Part shown: positions 11,049-23,442 of the stretch, piece after piece
Position numbering within the stretch: position 1 is the stretch's first letter
Layout: each line of letters opens with the position of its first letter
Assembly: GCA_963920665.1 (NCBI GenBank)
Contig: OY987273.1
Location: forward strand, 15,130,501 to 15,194,500
Source of the DNA: Straminergon stramineum
Taxonomy: Eukaryota > Streptophyta > Bryopsida > Hypnales > Calliergonaceae
Length of the DNA: 64,000 nucleotides
Reading direction: 5' to 3'
Program-made: the position numbers and the translations under genes
Notes under the pieces: generated by a model
Told to the model about the DNA's origin: nothing
Database searches by the model: none
The model's input: the letters and a program-made list of their open reading frames with translations, nothing else

Positions 11049-14000
11049 TGTCGTAGCACAAGATAAGTAAATTCCCTATTATGCTCACAAAAATCACTCT
11101 AGAGCATAACGAAGTGACTCTAGAGATCGAACCCACGAGATTCTGTAAAGTATTTACTTGGTTTGGGCGAGTAAGCGCTCTCACCCTCTAAAACTTCCTT
11201 TCCGGTCCTGGATCTAAAACCGGAAACAACCAACCACCAAGAGGATCAGGACCGGATTACTTCCCATCCGATCTTTCAATCCTCCAATTAACTCACTTGT
11301 CCCAATTTTCAGGACCTAAACAATTCCGGTCCTGGCACTGCTCCGAACTAATCCGCTCCGACTGGTTCCCGTATCTCCTCAACACTTTTTCGGTTTAGTT
11401 TTGCCTCTGTTGGACCATTAGAGGGTTCGCCGCTTAGGTTTCTGAGTGGTAGGCCCACCACTCCTTCTACGGATTATAGTGGTTGAAGACCCACTGTTCT
11501 CTCCCCTCCTTTCCTAACTAACTCGAATCCGGTTTGATCCCTCACAACAATCTGGACAGCAATCCGGAATGCAAGTCACATAGAGATCCCCCGTACGATC
11601 CGTTCTTACTACAACGACCTCAATGCCAACTCCTACCCGTGCGAAGCTAGGTGGTTACAAGTGTACTCGTCCGTTCCAACAGTAACTAGGATCATTCCAT
11701 TTACCGACTAAGGTGGTGAGACCTCTCAGAAGATCGGACACTCAACTAGACTACCCGTCCAAGAGTTCTAGCGCGACTAAGGATAACCTCCCTATCCGCC
11801 TAGCCTAACAACGGCTATCTCACCCGGAACTTCAAAACCCTAGATCTTGCTGAGGCATTGAAATATACTCCCAACTCTTACGCAACCTGCACCCACACTA
11901 AGGATCAGAAACTATCACACTAAGGGGAGAAACCTAATCACAACTCTGCCTTACGTCTTACTAACTCCACATCATGCAAACCTACCAAGCTTGGGAGACA
12001 CACACAACAATAGAGCGCATATAAAGGTACAACAAAAATTGCAAAAAGAAGACTCCTAGTGTCCCTCGCGGGCACTGACTATATACATTTCAAAAAGTTA
12101 CAAATGGGCGGGAAAACTCACGAAAGTTCCGCCACCATCTCGGTCAGACCTTCCGGTCCTACCTACTCCCAACTAGATCAGAACAGGTTCCGTATCCGTT
12201 CCTACTCTACCTACTTTGTACATCCTAAGTCCCTATTCGCAATCCGATGGTCGCGCTGTCCGCTCCCGGGTCCATCTGCTCAAAAACCTTGTTTAGGTTT
12301 CGACTCCTCTCGATCTCCTGAGGTCGAGGAACCGGATTGCCTTTTATGGATGCGGGTGGTGAGTTTAAGTCGATGGCGGTTCTAGGTGTGCCGACCTGGG
12401 TCGTTCTCTTGGACTTGGGGGTTGTATCCTTCCCCTCTCCTGTTGTCACTTCCGGGAATGAATCCGGGAGAGAGATATCCGAGAGTCGAATACCGCGAGA
12501 GCAAGTTGCTCCCGACAGTATCCGGGTACTCTCCTCCATCCGGTCCGCTGCCTTCCGTGCCTCCTTCATTGCCGCTTCTACCTACTCGGCAAAGTCGTTG
12601 AGGATCCGCACCATCTGGTAAACGGATAGCTTCTTCTCCTCGTGCACCCGCTCGTCAAACAACTTGGCTTTGGTAAGGGCCGTTCCGGTCTCCCCAAACG
12701 TGGCCTTCACTTGCTCCATCATCTACCGAGCATCCTCTACAATAGACTTGGTGGCTGTGAAGTTCTCCTTGTGCACCAAGATCTCCGTCTTCATTCGATC
12801 CACCTCCTCTTGTAACCGGTGGATCTCTGCTTCTTGCTTCCGGGACTCGACCGGATCAGAAATACAACCCGCCACCTTTTCCGGTAGCTCCCGGTCGGGT
12901 GCTGCTCCCACCAACTGCCCGATGGCTACGACTATCCTTCTCTTCCGTTCCCAATCCATCCGGATGTCACAGAGGACCTTCACCAAAGGTTGGAATGGAT
13001 CCTTGGGATCCACTACCTTCTCCTCTTCCGGTTTCCCTTCCGGAGCGGGAGTGTTGGGCCCAAGTGGCATCCCTTGTTTGTTGGGGGAGGTAGTCTTATG
13101 ACGTTTGACCAGCGGCACTAGCACCTCCTCGTCTTCTGACTCTGAATCCTCTCCCGGTTCATAACCACATTCGCTCTCCCGATCCGATCCTGATTCCCCA
13201 TATCTCAGCACTACTTCTTGATTCTTATACACCTCGTCCTCTCTGTCATTCAGGAGTTGATGCGACTGATAGAGGTGCATCAAGTAGGGGCTTACTGGAG
13301 TTGCCCTATTCTTTCCGATTCTACTAACTAACTAGATCACCTGATCGGAAATTATCCGGGCCCAGTCGACTTTCCGGTCCCCTCTCAGAGCCCCGAAAAT
13401 GGTGTTCGCAAGGGTAATGGTTACCCTTGTTGGCTTTTCCGAATGGAGGATCGGAACGAGGAACTGTAGGAGTTGGCGGTTGCGCTCATCCTTACAGTCC
13501 TCGATGGCGTATCCATCTTTCGGGTTGACCGCTCCCTCAAACTTGCCCCGGACGAAGTCGTCCTTCCGGTTGGCCATCCCGAATCCTCCCGGCCAGAAGC
13601 TGTACATTGACCTCCAGACTTCTTCCGTCCAGAGGGGCGAAACCGCTCTCAGCATATTATCCCACTCATTAGACACTTTCCCGGAGAATTCCCGGACGAA
13701 GACTTCCTCCTTGAACCCCCAGGGCTTGGTTGCAAACTCTATACAACCCATGGAGTTCAAGTCGTCCATGAGTTCCGCTCAGGTATCCTCTGACAACGGG
13801 ATAACTGGAACTACTTTTCGGAGTTTGACATCTACTGCTGACAACGAGCTAGCATGACCTCTAGTTCTTTTGAGCTGTGGCATGGTCGCGGACGAGCAAC
13901 TCCGAACCCTTTCCGATTCTACCTTACTGTCGCTCTCCTAGCCGCACGTCCCGTTCCTTTCCTTCTCTCTCCGATCTCAACCGGAAACCAAACTTGTACT

Positions 14001-14408
14001 GTAGCGGATACAATAACACTCGCGAAAAACACTCAAAACAGTGACCGACATGGAACGCTGAAACTGACAGACACGAGGAGCTTGAAAGCGCTGGAAAATG
14101 GAAAAGTGAAAAGGGGTGCGACTGGCCAGGCCAGCCCATTTATACTGGCTGGCTCCCATTGCTACCTTAGCACAACCTAATCCGGATCCGATTTTTGTAG
14201 GGTATCTAGTCCGTCACCTATCCGGTCAGACATCCGCTCTTATCCGTTCATTCCCTGGAAACTAGATTGAGTAGATCTTCCCGCTATCTTATTTTCCACT
14301 TCTATTTCGCTCCTTATGGTTTCTTAACCAAATCCAGATACCCTTATCTAGCTATCCGGTTAGTTTTACTAAGTAAAACCAAAAAAAATAGAATTTCATG
14401 CTGCCACA
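11049..14408 (-). mobile_element. Nested sibling element inserted in the element-1 ORF
   Basis: Begins TGTCGTAGCA and ends TGCTGCCACA, giving inverted ends of the form TGTSGYAGCA. It splits the host ORF exactly between the coiled coil and the FSNFPEIHF segment, which are contiguous in the other copies. The flanking 5-mers are GACCC (11044-11048) and AACCT (14409-14413). They differ by two transitions, and uninterrupted copy 4 has GACCC at this place. The insert encodes, on the opposite strand, a diverged homologue of the very ORF it interrupts. Its left 1.2 kb (11049-12224) is non-coding. Confidence 0.75.
12225..13883 (-). pseudogene. Diverged homologue of the element ORF, with in-frame stops
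   Basis: A single minus-strand frame of about 552 codons runs from ATG 13883 (MPQLKRTRGHASS) to a stop at 12225. It has four premature stops and no frameshift. The N-terminal domain matches the copy-1 ORF in order and spacing: a WTEEVWRSMYSF-type Trp motif, GKFEGAVNPKDGYAIEDC, and PTRVTITLANTIFGALRGD. An acidic Ser/Glu/Asp stretch, a basic KRHKTTSPNKQ patch, a coiled coil (about 12720-12830) and a Pro/Ser/Thr-rich tail follow. The stops at about 13785 (TGA), 12720 and 12570 (TAG) look like CGA-to-TGA and CAG-to-TAG changes. Shared architecture with a different sequence shows a second subfamily. No enzymatic motif is visible. Confidence 0.65.
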
Positions 14409-14413
14409 AACCT

Positions 14414-15101
14414 TGACCGGGGAATGGACTTCTCCAACTTTCCAGAGATCCATTTCGACACGGAAACTCCAGTCAAGCTCACAGCCTCGATGCCATTGCC
14501 GTCAAAACCAGAAGCCCCGCGGGAAACTCTCTGGTATTTGACGGAACCCTTCTCCAAGCAACTGGAGAAGACAATCCGGGGGAGGGTAAAGACAACGCTT
14601 GAGACAAGTAAGCAGCTAGATGCGACACGGGAGTTAGCACCTCCGGAGATTACGGTTTCTCCACCAGTTCTAGTGTTCCATCTTCCAGAGAAGGAGCCAC
14701 TTCCGACACCTCGCACCTAGACTTGGGGTGAACTGACGGAGGAGATTGGGAGATTGTTGAATCCAGCCCGGATTCATCCGGAAGAATTCGAGCACATGCT
14801 ACAAGAGTAGCAACCAAGGAAGGAGATCGAGCCCATCATATTAGATGAGATGTCTCCAGGCAAGGAGAACGACAGGGAGATAACTCAAATTGAGAAATCT
14901 GAGGAGGAAGAGTATCAGACCAAATCGGAGGACGAGGAAGAAGGGGACTACTCTCCTCCAGAAATCCGGAAGATCCAGACTCGGGCAACATTACGGATGA
15001 CACCAATCAAGGCAACTCCGAAGGCAACACCGAGGTCATCCACGTGAGCACCAGCGAGTCAAGGCGGGAGTAGCCAAAAGAAAGCGCAGAAGGCAAAGTA
15101 G
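14414..15101 (+). pseudogene. Element ORF, C-terminal part (copy 1)
   Basis: Continuation of the ORF split by the nested element: MDFSNFPEIHFDTETPVKL, then a Pro-rich segment (PPEITVSPPVLVFHLPEKE), an acidic region (EKSEEEEYQTKSEDEEEG) and a basic Lys/Gln tail ending at the TAG at 15099-15101. Premature stops at about 14719, 14808 and 15045 correspond to Q, Q and R codons in the other copies. The C-terminal tail SQGGS-QKKA-K-K is conserved in copies 3 and 4, which confirms the frame. Confidence 0.65.
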
Positions 15102-16188
15102 TTAGAATTCTTCTTTAGGCAGTTAGGATTTAAAATTTTGAATCGGATCCAAATTTCCAGGTATGAGACCAGGTTCTAGATTTGTAGGATCTCACTTTTC
15201 TGGATTTCTCGGGGAGTTTGTGAGTGGTCACCTGGATTTCCAGGTGCCCTTTTTGCCTTTTTGGCTTTGGTTGTTTTTGAGTTTTTAAGGGAGGGGCAGG
15301 TTTGTTGTCTCTCATTCCATCCTAGCGTTATAGTTTATATTTTGTCATCCTTTCTTTTAATCTGAGCCACTAAGTGGACCCTCAGGAATTGATCTGTCGT
15401 ATATCCAGCTTTCCGGAGTTGTCTTGTGAATGTGTGGAAGTGTAAGAGAGGAGGAGGAAAGGAGGAATCCGGATCTGAGGGAACTTAGAGCGGAGTTGTG
15501 AGGAACGTTTGTGCCATTGTCTAGACTAGTGATTTTGGTCTTGAGCACGTGTCTTTAAACTCCTAGAATGGGAATCCGATTAGGAGTGGTGTGGGTGCAA
15601 GTCCGGAATACTAGAGAGGGTTCCATGTGGAGATAAGCAACCGCCAGTGGAAGAAATCCCCACATCACTTACTGGAAGGTCAGCCAAACCCTAAGATCAA
15701 TCTTGCAAACGACTTACAATCCTTTTACAAGTTCCGATTTCTATTGGTCTGTCGTTATAGTGGAGAAGACTTGTTACAATTCTGAGTGACCTGCCTTCCG
15801 GATTGGCCATCCAAAGAGTTGTGAGAGTGTTTCCGGTTGATCCAGTACAACACTTGGTCTAACAGTGTGTGGTGTGGTTTAGAAAGTGAAGAGAGTGTGA
15901 AGAATACGAGTGGTGAGTCCCTACCCCTCTATACAATCAAAGGTGGACCCTTTGAGGGTAAAACAGAGGTACCAAAAAACCAGTGTTTATGAGTAAAGAG
16001 ACGAATCCGGAATCCAGAAAAAGAGTGAATCCGGATTGGAATCCGGAAAGAGAGTGCTTCAGTTGGTAGAACGGATAACCTAGGCTTGCAACAACATACT
16101 AGAATCCCCTCAGACAATATTTCGAGTTAGTTTACAAGTTTAGGTGTTGTAAATGGTATTTACCGCACGCTACGCGTACGACAACAAG

Positions 16189-17200
16189 CTATGCAATTCA
16201 AGAGTGAAGAATGATGTTTAGAATATGATGATGAAAGAACTAGAAATGGATGCAATCTTGTCAACAAAGTGCATGTTGTTTCGGTACTGTGCTAGAGACA
16301 TCCACATTGTTGTAAGGACGATTTGGATGGGAAAGAGTAGACCATGGTCCTTGAAGATTGAAGTTGATGGCAAGTTGGAGTTAAAACCTAAGTTAGCAAC
16401 AATTCATATTCAAGGAAGAAACTAGAAAATTAGAGAAACAAATTCATGCATTCTCCTTTACAAATACTCTCCTTGATTGCACTTTTGATACTACAGTCTA
16501 TAAAAGTATTTGTAATAGGAAATGGATTAGTTTGTTTCTATAATTTTTTAAGTGTCTTTTCTGAATTTGTATCCAATGTTGAATTAGATTGTACCTACAC
16601 CTTGCTTTCAACTTCATTCTTTGGGGGCTATAGCTACCTCTCCAAGCAATTGCCTTACAATGGTGGTAATGTCTCCATTACAAGCATAGTCTCCAAATAA
16701 CATGTACTTCATTAACTAGATTGCAACAATTTATAATTTCCAATGCTTCAAAACTTTCATTGCACACTATATAGGACCTATATGTATATATTTGATAATA
16801 ATTTTTATAAATTAATAAGTTCTACCAATTATGACATGATATTTGGACATTTTACAACAATGTATGTGCTTTGTGTGTCATTGCATTGCTTATTTTGTAT
16901 TCCTTGATAACATATTTTGTTGAATTTATGGTTTGGAGAGCTTTTAGAGACTCCCATTTTACTCGGAAACTCTCATTTCAATGAGTATGATATTTTACCA
17001 TTGAATTTGTGTGTATCAACAATTGTTATTGCCTTAGTCTTTGACCACATATTTACAAGGTCCCCAACGTAAGATACCCTACAAGCACTTCCTCTTTTTG
17101 GACATCCTATTTTCATTTTGTGCCTCTTCCACAAACTTGGGCCTATCTAACAATTGGAAAGTTTGCATGACTCTTTTCTTTTTATTTCCATTCCCTAGAT
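16189..17200. other. Spacer without a recognisable gene
   Basis: Short open frames at 16225-16425 and 16446-16700 have no recognisable protein character. No repeats were noticed. Confidence 0.4.
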
Positions 17201-18364
17201 CTAGTGATTCCAATCTCTACTTTTTCTAGCCCTCAATTTTGCCAAAACTTGTGACTTTGATGTTGTTTTTAACTTTTTTTGTAAGAAATTGACAACGTTT
17301 TTCACCTTATGAAGCTCACCCTCCAATGTCGCTCGCAATGTTGTCATCTTCTCCCACAATTTACATTCCACCAATAACAATTGTTTTGAATACTCTACTC
17401 TTAACTCTGCCAACATGTGATTACTTATTTTTAGGACATTAATTTGCAATCTTTCAAAAGCTTGAAACTTATTCTACTCAATTTGTAATTGAATTACATG
17501 TTGGGAAAGTAAGTCCTCTTTGGCACTCCAAAAGTCATTATAGCACAATGCCTTTATGTAACCAAAAAATCCGTTGTCTCCATGACAAGAAAATTCTAAC
17601 AATCCTTTGAGATTTTTAAATGAGGGAGGAAGCCTTGACACCCTAGGATACAATGAACCATCTACCCACAAATCTATGTTAAAGCAACCTTGAGCACGTT
17701 TGGCACTAAATTCACTCTAACTACTTTATGAATGCAATGGCACCACTTTTTTCATCAACAATGCATATGTACCATCTAAAATAATGTGTGGTTCATAATT
17801 TACAGGTCAAGTAGCATCTTCGGAGGCTTTGGTGCCATTGAGTCGACTACACTTGGTGAATCCCAATTCTCTAGCCAACCACCACCATAACTATTCCATT
17901 GACTCAATTGAATCCATTGAAGACAAATAAGTAGAAGATCTTGATACAAAGCTCACTACTTACCCCCTCCAAATTGTTTCATCTAGAAAAAGGATCTCCA
18001 TCTTAGCTTTGGTGCCAACTTCTAGATTGCCATGATCAATTTGAAGTAGCCAAGCGACCTTTAGTACTAGAAGAGAACCTGAAATCATGAATTCTTAGAA
18101 TGTTATAATAGTAGTAAGGTACCACATGATGGATTTCTTATCTCTATTTAGCCTTCTAAGTCAAGGTATGAGTAGCCTTTAAGCATCTTCATTACAAAGT
18201 CTTAAGGGCCTAATTGCCACCCTATATTTTTTCAATGATTGAATATGTTCAAAATTAGAACCACTTGCTGTACATAATACCTCCTTTAGATTCACTTTAC
18301 TACCAAAGTCACCACAATCCATCAACAATTCACAATTGCAATATGTTTTAACAAAAGCAAGCAA
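17201..18364 (-). pseudogene. Decayed gene of unknown function
   Basis: Three open segments (18179-18364, 17474-17671 and 17201-17449) lie in the same minus-strand frame and are joined by stretches that still read as protein apart from scattered stops. This suggests one broken gene of at least 390 codons. Readable parts include a Trp-rich SMEWLWWWLARELGF, a middle segment with LPPSFKNLKGLLEFSCHG, and a C-terminal helical region likely to form a coiled coil (MLAELRVEYSKQLLLVE, then Lys-rich). I do not recognise the family. The true start and end are not fixed. Confidence 0.45.
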
Positions 18365-18890
18365 CTCTATAAATGCTAAACTACATACCTACACTACTCT
18401 TCATTCTATCCAACTCATCAAGAATAGCATCTACCAACTATGCAATCCAACACCCTTCAACGCTTGCTAACTCCCCCTCCTATATCTTCACAATATATTG
18501 CACCTTAATTAGTTGTCCTTCAACATGCACAAATACCCACTTAGACACTACATATGTAAAAAATCTAACAATTGCCACATTGTCACAACTACCAACATTG
18601 CTCACTATACTATTTCCACCACTTCTACTAGAACTTTGAACCCTATCTTACCTCAACAAGTATGCCTAATCCAAAATATTGCTCCATATTCAAATCCTCA
18701 AAACAAATTTAAAATATCACTTCTTCCCCCATCAACTCTCAACATTTGCACCAAAATAACCAAAGATTGAGTATCAGCTTCTAGATTCCAATATTCCATC
18801 TCACATACAATGGTCTACTTTGATCAAGCCATTACATGCCCCACCCTCAATTACTACACTAAACCAAATGATGGCACTTTAAACACAAAT

Positions 18891-19004
18891 AGGCAATTTC
18901 ATTAAAATGGCGGTATTATTCCGCCATATTAATGGAATGTCGTGCAATTCCTAACATATTTTGTGCCATTTTACTGTAATACCGCCATTTTAATGAAATT
19001 ACCT
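18891..19004. repeat. Short hairpin MITE-like repeat
   Basis: A 28-base arm at 18891-18918 is matched by its reverse complement at 18977-19004 with a single mismatch; the arm core is ATTAAAATGGCGGTATTA. The loop is 58 bases and carries a further CCGCCAT-type partial repeat. The whole unit is 114 bp, non-coding and flanked by TA, consistent with a miniature inverted-repeat element. Confidence 0.75.
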
Positions 19005-20857
19005 ATACAAGCACTAGTATACCCATTATATTAGGTACCTCTACTATAATTAAATAACTACAACAAAGATAATTCCATATCACTTTTACACACCTCTAGT
19101 TCTAAGCAGACTCTCAAACTTGACATTTTGCATATTGTTTCACCTTCACTTGCACCTCTTTTACTCACTAACTTCTTTCCCTATGTCATTTATATCCTAC
19201 ACTCCCTACAGTCAACAAGCTTCTACAATATGCTTCTACTCTTACAAACTATATAGAAACACCATTCATCTATAACTCTCTTTTCAAGACATGCACTTCA
19301 TATCAGTACTATACAAACCAACTCAAACCTCTCAACAAGTGGATACTATAGACTTTACCCTCTAATAGGGATATGTAGTTCATGTGTCACTTATTGTGGC
19401 CCTATGGGCCTTCTCGTATCACCATGAATGAACAAATTCTTAATGTATGCTGATAAAAATTAGAGTTTTTTTTCCTCACTACACTTCTACTAATCTCTAT
19501 ATGATTAAAGTTCTTTCTTTCTTACTAGGAGTGATTGCATGCTCATGTTACCACATACAAAAGTCCAAGTGTAGTCAACTATTTGGCAATATGGTATATG
19601 AAATATCAATGCTACAAAATTATTTAATTCATGTTGTTGTTTACAGCTTTAGCATTATTGTTGTATTTTCACACCTATCTTTACCACATCTTGTGGAAAT
19701 GTATTAATTATTCTTTACTTCATATAAAGGAAGGAAAATGTTAGTGTAGACCTTCAAAAGCAATCTTGCCATATTCCAATCACTGCTTTTTCACCTCCTA
19801 GATGCCTCATCCCTTTTTTCATGTCAATAATGCATGTTTGATTTCCTTGAAAAATTATTGATGTTCAACTAAACTCATAAGCCTTAGACCTTCCAATATG
19901 ACTAGAGAAGATTGACCCCCTTTTTGCTCTATGTTTTATCCTTGGAGAAAACATTGGAATTCTTTATTTGCCACCCATGAGAAAATTTGCAAATTCTAAA
20001 TCTAATTATTTGCAATCACAGATGTCAAATTAGCTAGGAGGGTGAAGAAATATAGAACTTACATGGCACAAAATAGGGGGCAATTTTTACATTTATCCTT
20101 AAATGGGGCAATAAGGGTTCAATCTTCTCTGGCCTTTCCATATTTGCTTTCAAAAAAATGAACTATAATGTAAGACTTGATTAATTTTGGATACACTATT
20201 TTGCATTAGTAGATAGTCGCCTAGAAACTTGTAATTCCATATCCCGGTAGAATAGGTAGTTCAAGCTTGTTAACCCCTTAGTGCTTTGACGTCCAGAATT
20301 TGGACAATGCAAAAATATATCAAAATTGAAGAAAAGATTCAGGCACCAGCATTGAATATTATGAAATGCATATGTGCATTAAGCGTCGACAAATAAACCG
20401 TACTTGATATGATTCTCTACTCTACCTTCTTTCATATCTTCCGAGTCACTTTGAGACTCATTTTCTAGGTCTTTCATTATAGCTCTCGGGATATCTTCGC
20501 ATTGAGTTTCAAAACAATGGGCTCGCCTCATTTAAAAGTTAACAACCACTGCAGCATCTGCGATATGATATATTTTCATGTACAGTACATGGTTCAAAAA
20601 TTTTTAATACCTTCGGTTGGATTCTGGACGGTTTACAAGGTCTGCTAATGAAAACATCACTTACCGTGATGGAACATGGAACAATGTAGACGGTCTGATA
20701 GAAATGCTTAGAGAATGTGTTTTCATGTATTCCTGAGCAGCTTCGTCAGATCGAAGAATCAGCGATAGTAATCCTAACTACAGGATTGGGTTTTGCTGGA
20801 CTTCACCAGCATATTTGACGACATTACAATGTGACAAGGTAATTACACCCAAATTAT
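19005..20857. other. Spacer downstream of the ABCG gene
   Basis: AT-rich and without recognisable coding sequence (an 86-codon frame at 19447-19707 looks accidental). The last few hundred bases before 20858 would hold the 3' untranslated region of the ABCG transporter. Confidence 0.4.
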
Positions 20858-23442
20858 TCAGTGCCTCTGGTTCTGAGCTCTGCCAAGCACAAAATAGAAT
20901 AGTATCCGGTATACTACTCCGAACATTATCGTGATGGCCAGATTGGTCCACTTGCCTAATTTCGTGATATCTTGGTTTTTGAGAACGGCTATGCCATCCA
21001 TGATACAGGTCGAGCCATCCAAGGTCGAGTAAGGTGTACTAGACGGCATATCAGCCTTCAGAGTGTCCAGGACTTCATCGACAAGCTTCTCCGATATGTA
21101 TGGTGCTAGAGGAGTGTTTGTGAAGATTTGACCTGCACTCAGAAAAAATACCAAGGTTTAATTTCGGTAATAAATATTCTAGAAACTCGAAGTAGCTGAT
21201 CGTCTATGAACTGTGGAACTGAACTTGACATGTTCGCTTATGTTAGCCATTGTCGAAGCAAATATTACTCTACTATAGTACACATCATTTTGGGAGCAGG
21301 GTCTTCATTACCTGCGGTTTCGTAGCAAGTGGTGGCACTTGACCTCATGAGCTCATTGCGAACTACAGCTTCATATGGATACTTGATCAACGATATGTAG
21401 TGGAACCAAATCCAGTAATTCGGAATTCTGTCTCTCGTTCTGAAGAAGCCGCTTAGAAGAAGAAAGTATGCAAGGACAGCTACAACAATAGTGTAACCCA
21501 AGATCACGTTCGGAATGATTGCTGAAAGGAACGTAGCAAATGAGTTACCGGCCCAGAAAGAGGCCCAAATGATGAGGAAAAAAAAGCAGAACCCACTGAA
21601 TCCGCCAGCCAAACCAACGGCCCAGAAGGTGGTCACAGCAAATGCGAAGGATAGTAACCCCAGAAAGGGAATGTAGATTAAAGAATTGGCAAGCACGTAA
21701 GACGATTTGCGATATGCGTTGTGTGCCGTCTCTCGAATGAAGATGTAGCGCTCCTGAAGGAAGATTGGCAGTGTGTCCACGCAGGAATAATACGAGAAAG
21801 TCATTGCGAATGTAAAGAATCCGAGACGCTCCTGGAGTCCCTTTGGTGTGTGATCCAGCCGCCAGAAAATGGTTGCCAGGAGGATACCAGAGATAGTGAC
21901 GGTGCCCAACCTCGTGTAGAAGAGTTCAGGAGTTCTGCGGATATTAGTAATACATCTCCATGTGAGGCACTTGATTTCCTCACTTCTTGTGTTGGCAAAT
22001 TTTAGAACTAGCGTGCTGCTGTCATTGCAATGCTCGACGTAGCCAGAGGTTGCCATCAATCTGCCCTTAGATATGCTGGCTGCTATTGCACCCGCTACTC
22101 CCGTGGGCGTAGCGGGATGGCGCTTGACTTGCATCGGTGCAGACGACTCTATCGCACGAAGATTGTTATAGGCGCTCATCACTTTGTACCGACTCACAAG
22201 TGGCCTGATGCCTTCCGGCATGGAGTTGAGAATTTGAATTAGGTCGATGGCGAACTCAGCCGCATTTCCATGCGAGGAGGGAATAGGATACCCATGGTTG
22301 AATGCGGTAAAGTATGCTGTTAGATCCCTAGGGTGACCCATGTAGATCATCTGGCCGTTAGCGAGAATTAGCAGGTTATCGATGAGACCCAAGATTCTGT
22401 CGCTAGGCTGATGTACAGAGAAGATTACAATGCTGCCCATCTCTGCAATGTGTTTGAGCGTTTCGACGACCATGAAGGCACTTGAAGAATCAAGGCCCGA
22501 TGTCGGTTCGTCTAGAAATAAAAGCAAAGGGCCATGTACTATGTCAATTCCGATAGAGACTCGGCGCCTCTCACCTCCTGAAACACCTCGGTGCGACTCA
22601 TCTCCGATGATAGTATCCGCAACTTTTCCTAATCCCAGCTGCCGAATCATGCTGTTGACCCTCTCAACCTTTGCATCCTCCCCGTGACTCGCTGGGAGGC
22701 GCACGTTGGCTGCAAACATTAGCGTCTCCTTCACCGTCAGCATGGGAAACAGCAAATCATCTTGCATTACGTACGCAGAGATGTTTCGTAGTAAATCCGG
22801 ATCAACTTCTTGTCCGTTCAATGTAATGCTTCCCTTCATACTCTTTCTGTCTATTCTTTGAGCTAGTGCGTCAATCAAAGTTGACTTCCCAGAGCCGCTG
22901 GGTCCCATCACAGCCAGGATCTCGCCATCCTTGGCCTTGCCAGAAATCCCCTGCAATAAGTTGTGCGTCACAGATTCTTGATTCCGAGGAGGACTCTCTT
23001 CATCATCACTACCGTAACGCGAGAAGCTAGCACATGCCCATTTCAGAGAATCCCATTCAAATTTCTTCTTGCTAATCACTGTGTAGGTAAGGTCACGAAA
23101 CTCAAGCCAAATGTCAAGATTAACCTGTGTCGAGGTGGATTCTGGCGTCCCAGAAACGACTGTAACCTCTTCGATCAGGATTTTACTACCAGTAACGGTA
23201 TTCATACTACTGCTCATTACATTCTGCCCCTTCATTATGACGTTCCGTGCAACAGGCTCCTCGGGCTTGCTGAAAGGACGATTCCTAGCTAGCCGTTGAG
23301 TCTGCAGAGGCACTGCGGGATCCAAGGCGCCATGGCTTCCTGGGGACATACCCTTCATAATACTCGATGATTTGCAGTGGTCAGTGCCAGAATATTTCTC
23401 AAGAGTCTCCCTTCTGATTCCCAGATGATTGGACACAAACAA
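20858..23442 (-). CDS. ABCG-family (WBC) half-size ABC transporter
   Basis: Two exons: 23442-21312 and 21132-20858, with a 179-base GT-AG intron at 21133-21311 (donor CAG|GTAATG, acceptor TGCAG|GTC). The spliced product is 801 codons with no stop. The nucleotide-binding domain comes first, as in all ABCG proteins: Walker A GPSGSGKST at residues 180-188, signature VSGGERRRVSIG at 287-298, Walker B LLLFLDE ending at D311-E312, and the H-loop His at 344. Hydrophobic segments follow at about 513-530, 540-558, 587-608, 614-640, 646-668 and, encoded by exon 2, 772-793. Closest in character to the plant half-size clade that exports cutin, suberin or related lipid precursors or hormones. The substrate cannot be told from sequence. 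It should sit in the plasma membrane as a dimer. It is the only apparently intact gene in the window. The ATG at 23442 gives a 110-residue N-terminal extension; M30 or M32 are alternative starts. Confidence 0.93.
21133..21311 (-). other. Intron of the ABCG gene
   Basis: Reading through gives an early stop at 21265 and would cost the last membrane segment. Splicing joins exon 1 (phase 1) to exon 2 in frame and restores the usual C-terminal helix, followed by a short Arg/His tail. Confidence 0.85.

Larger units (their letters stand above)
9331..16183 (+). mobile_element. TG...CA-ended single-ORF element (copy 1) with 5-bp target duplication
   Basis: The element starts TGTCGCGAGCC and ends CGCGTACGACA. 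It is flanked on both sides by ACAAG (9326-9330 and 16184-16188), a perfect 5-bp target-site duplication. Terminal inverted similarity is short (TGTCGY...RCGACA). No long direct terminal repeats were found, so it is either a new terminal-inverted-repeat class or a very long solo LTR containing an ORF. It carries one ORF interrupted by a nested sibling element at 11049-14408; without the nest it is about 3.5 kb. Related copies lie at 38903-43748 and 44711-47757. All are rich in the palindrome TCCGGA. About 1 kb of conserved non-coding DNA follows the ORF (15102-16183). Confidence 0.8.

Noticed and set aside
12059..14180. Plus-strand ORFs opposite the nested element gene (for example 12664-13101 and 13399-13857)
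   Set aside because: They are shadows of the minus-strand frame, which alone matches the element ORF family.
9331..16183. Ordinary LTR retrotransposon with two LTRs
   Set aside because: The 5' terminal sequence is not repeated near the 3' end and no pol motifs are present; only TG...CA ends and the 5-bp duplication agree.
21265..21311. ABCG protein ending at the stop at 21265
   Set aside because: A canonical GT-AG intron restores a final membrane helix and an in-frame 801-codon product.
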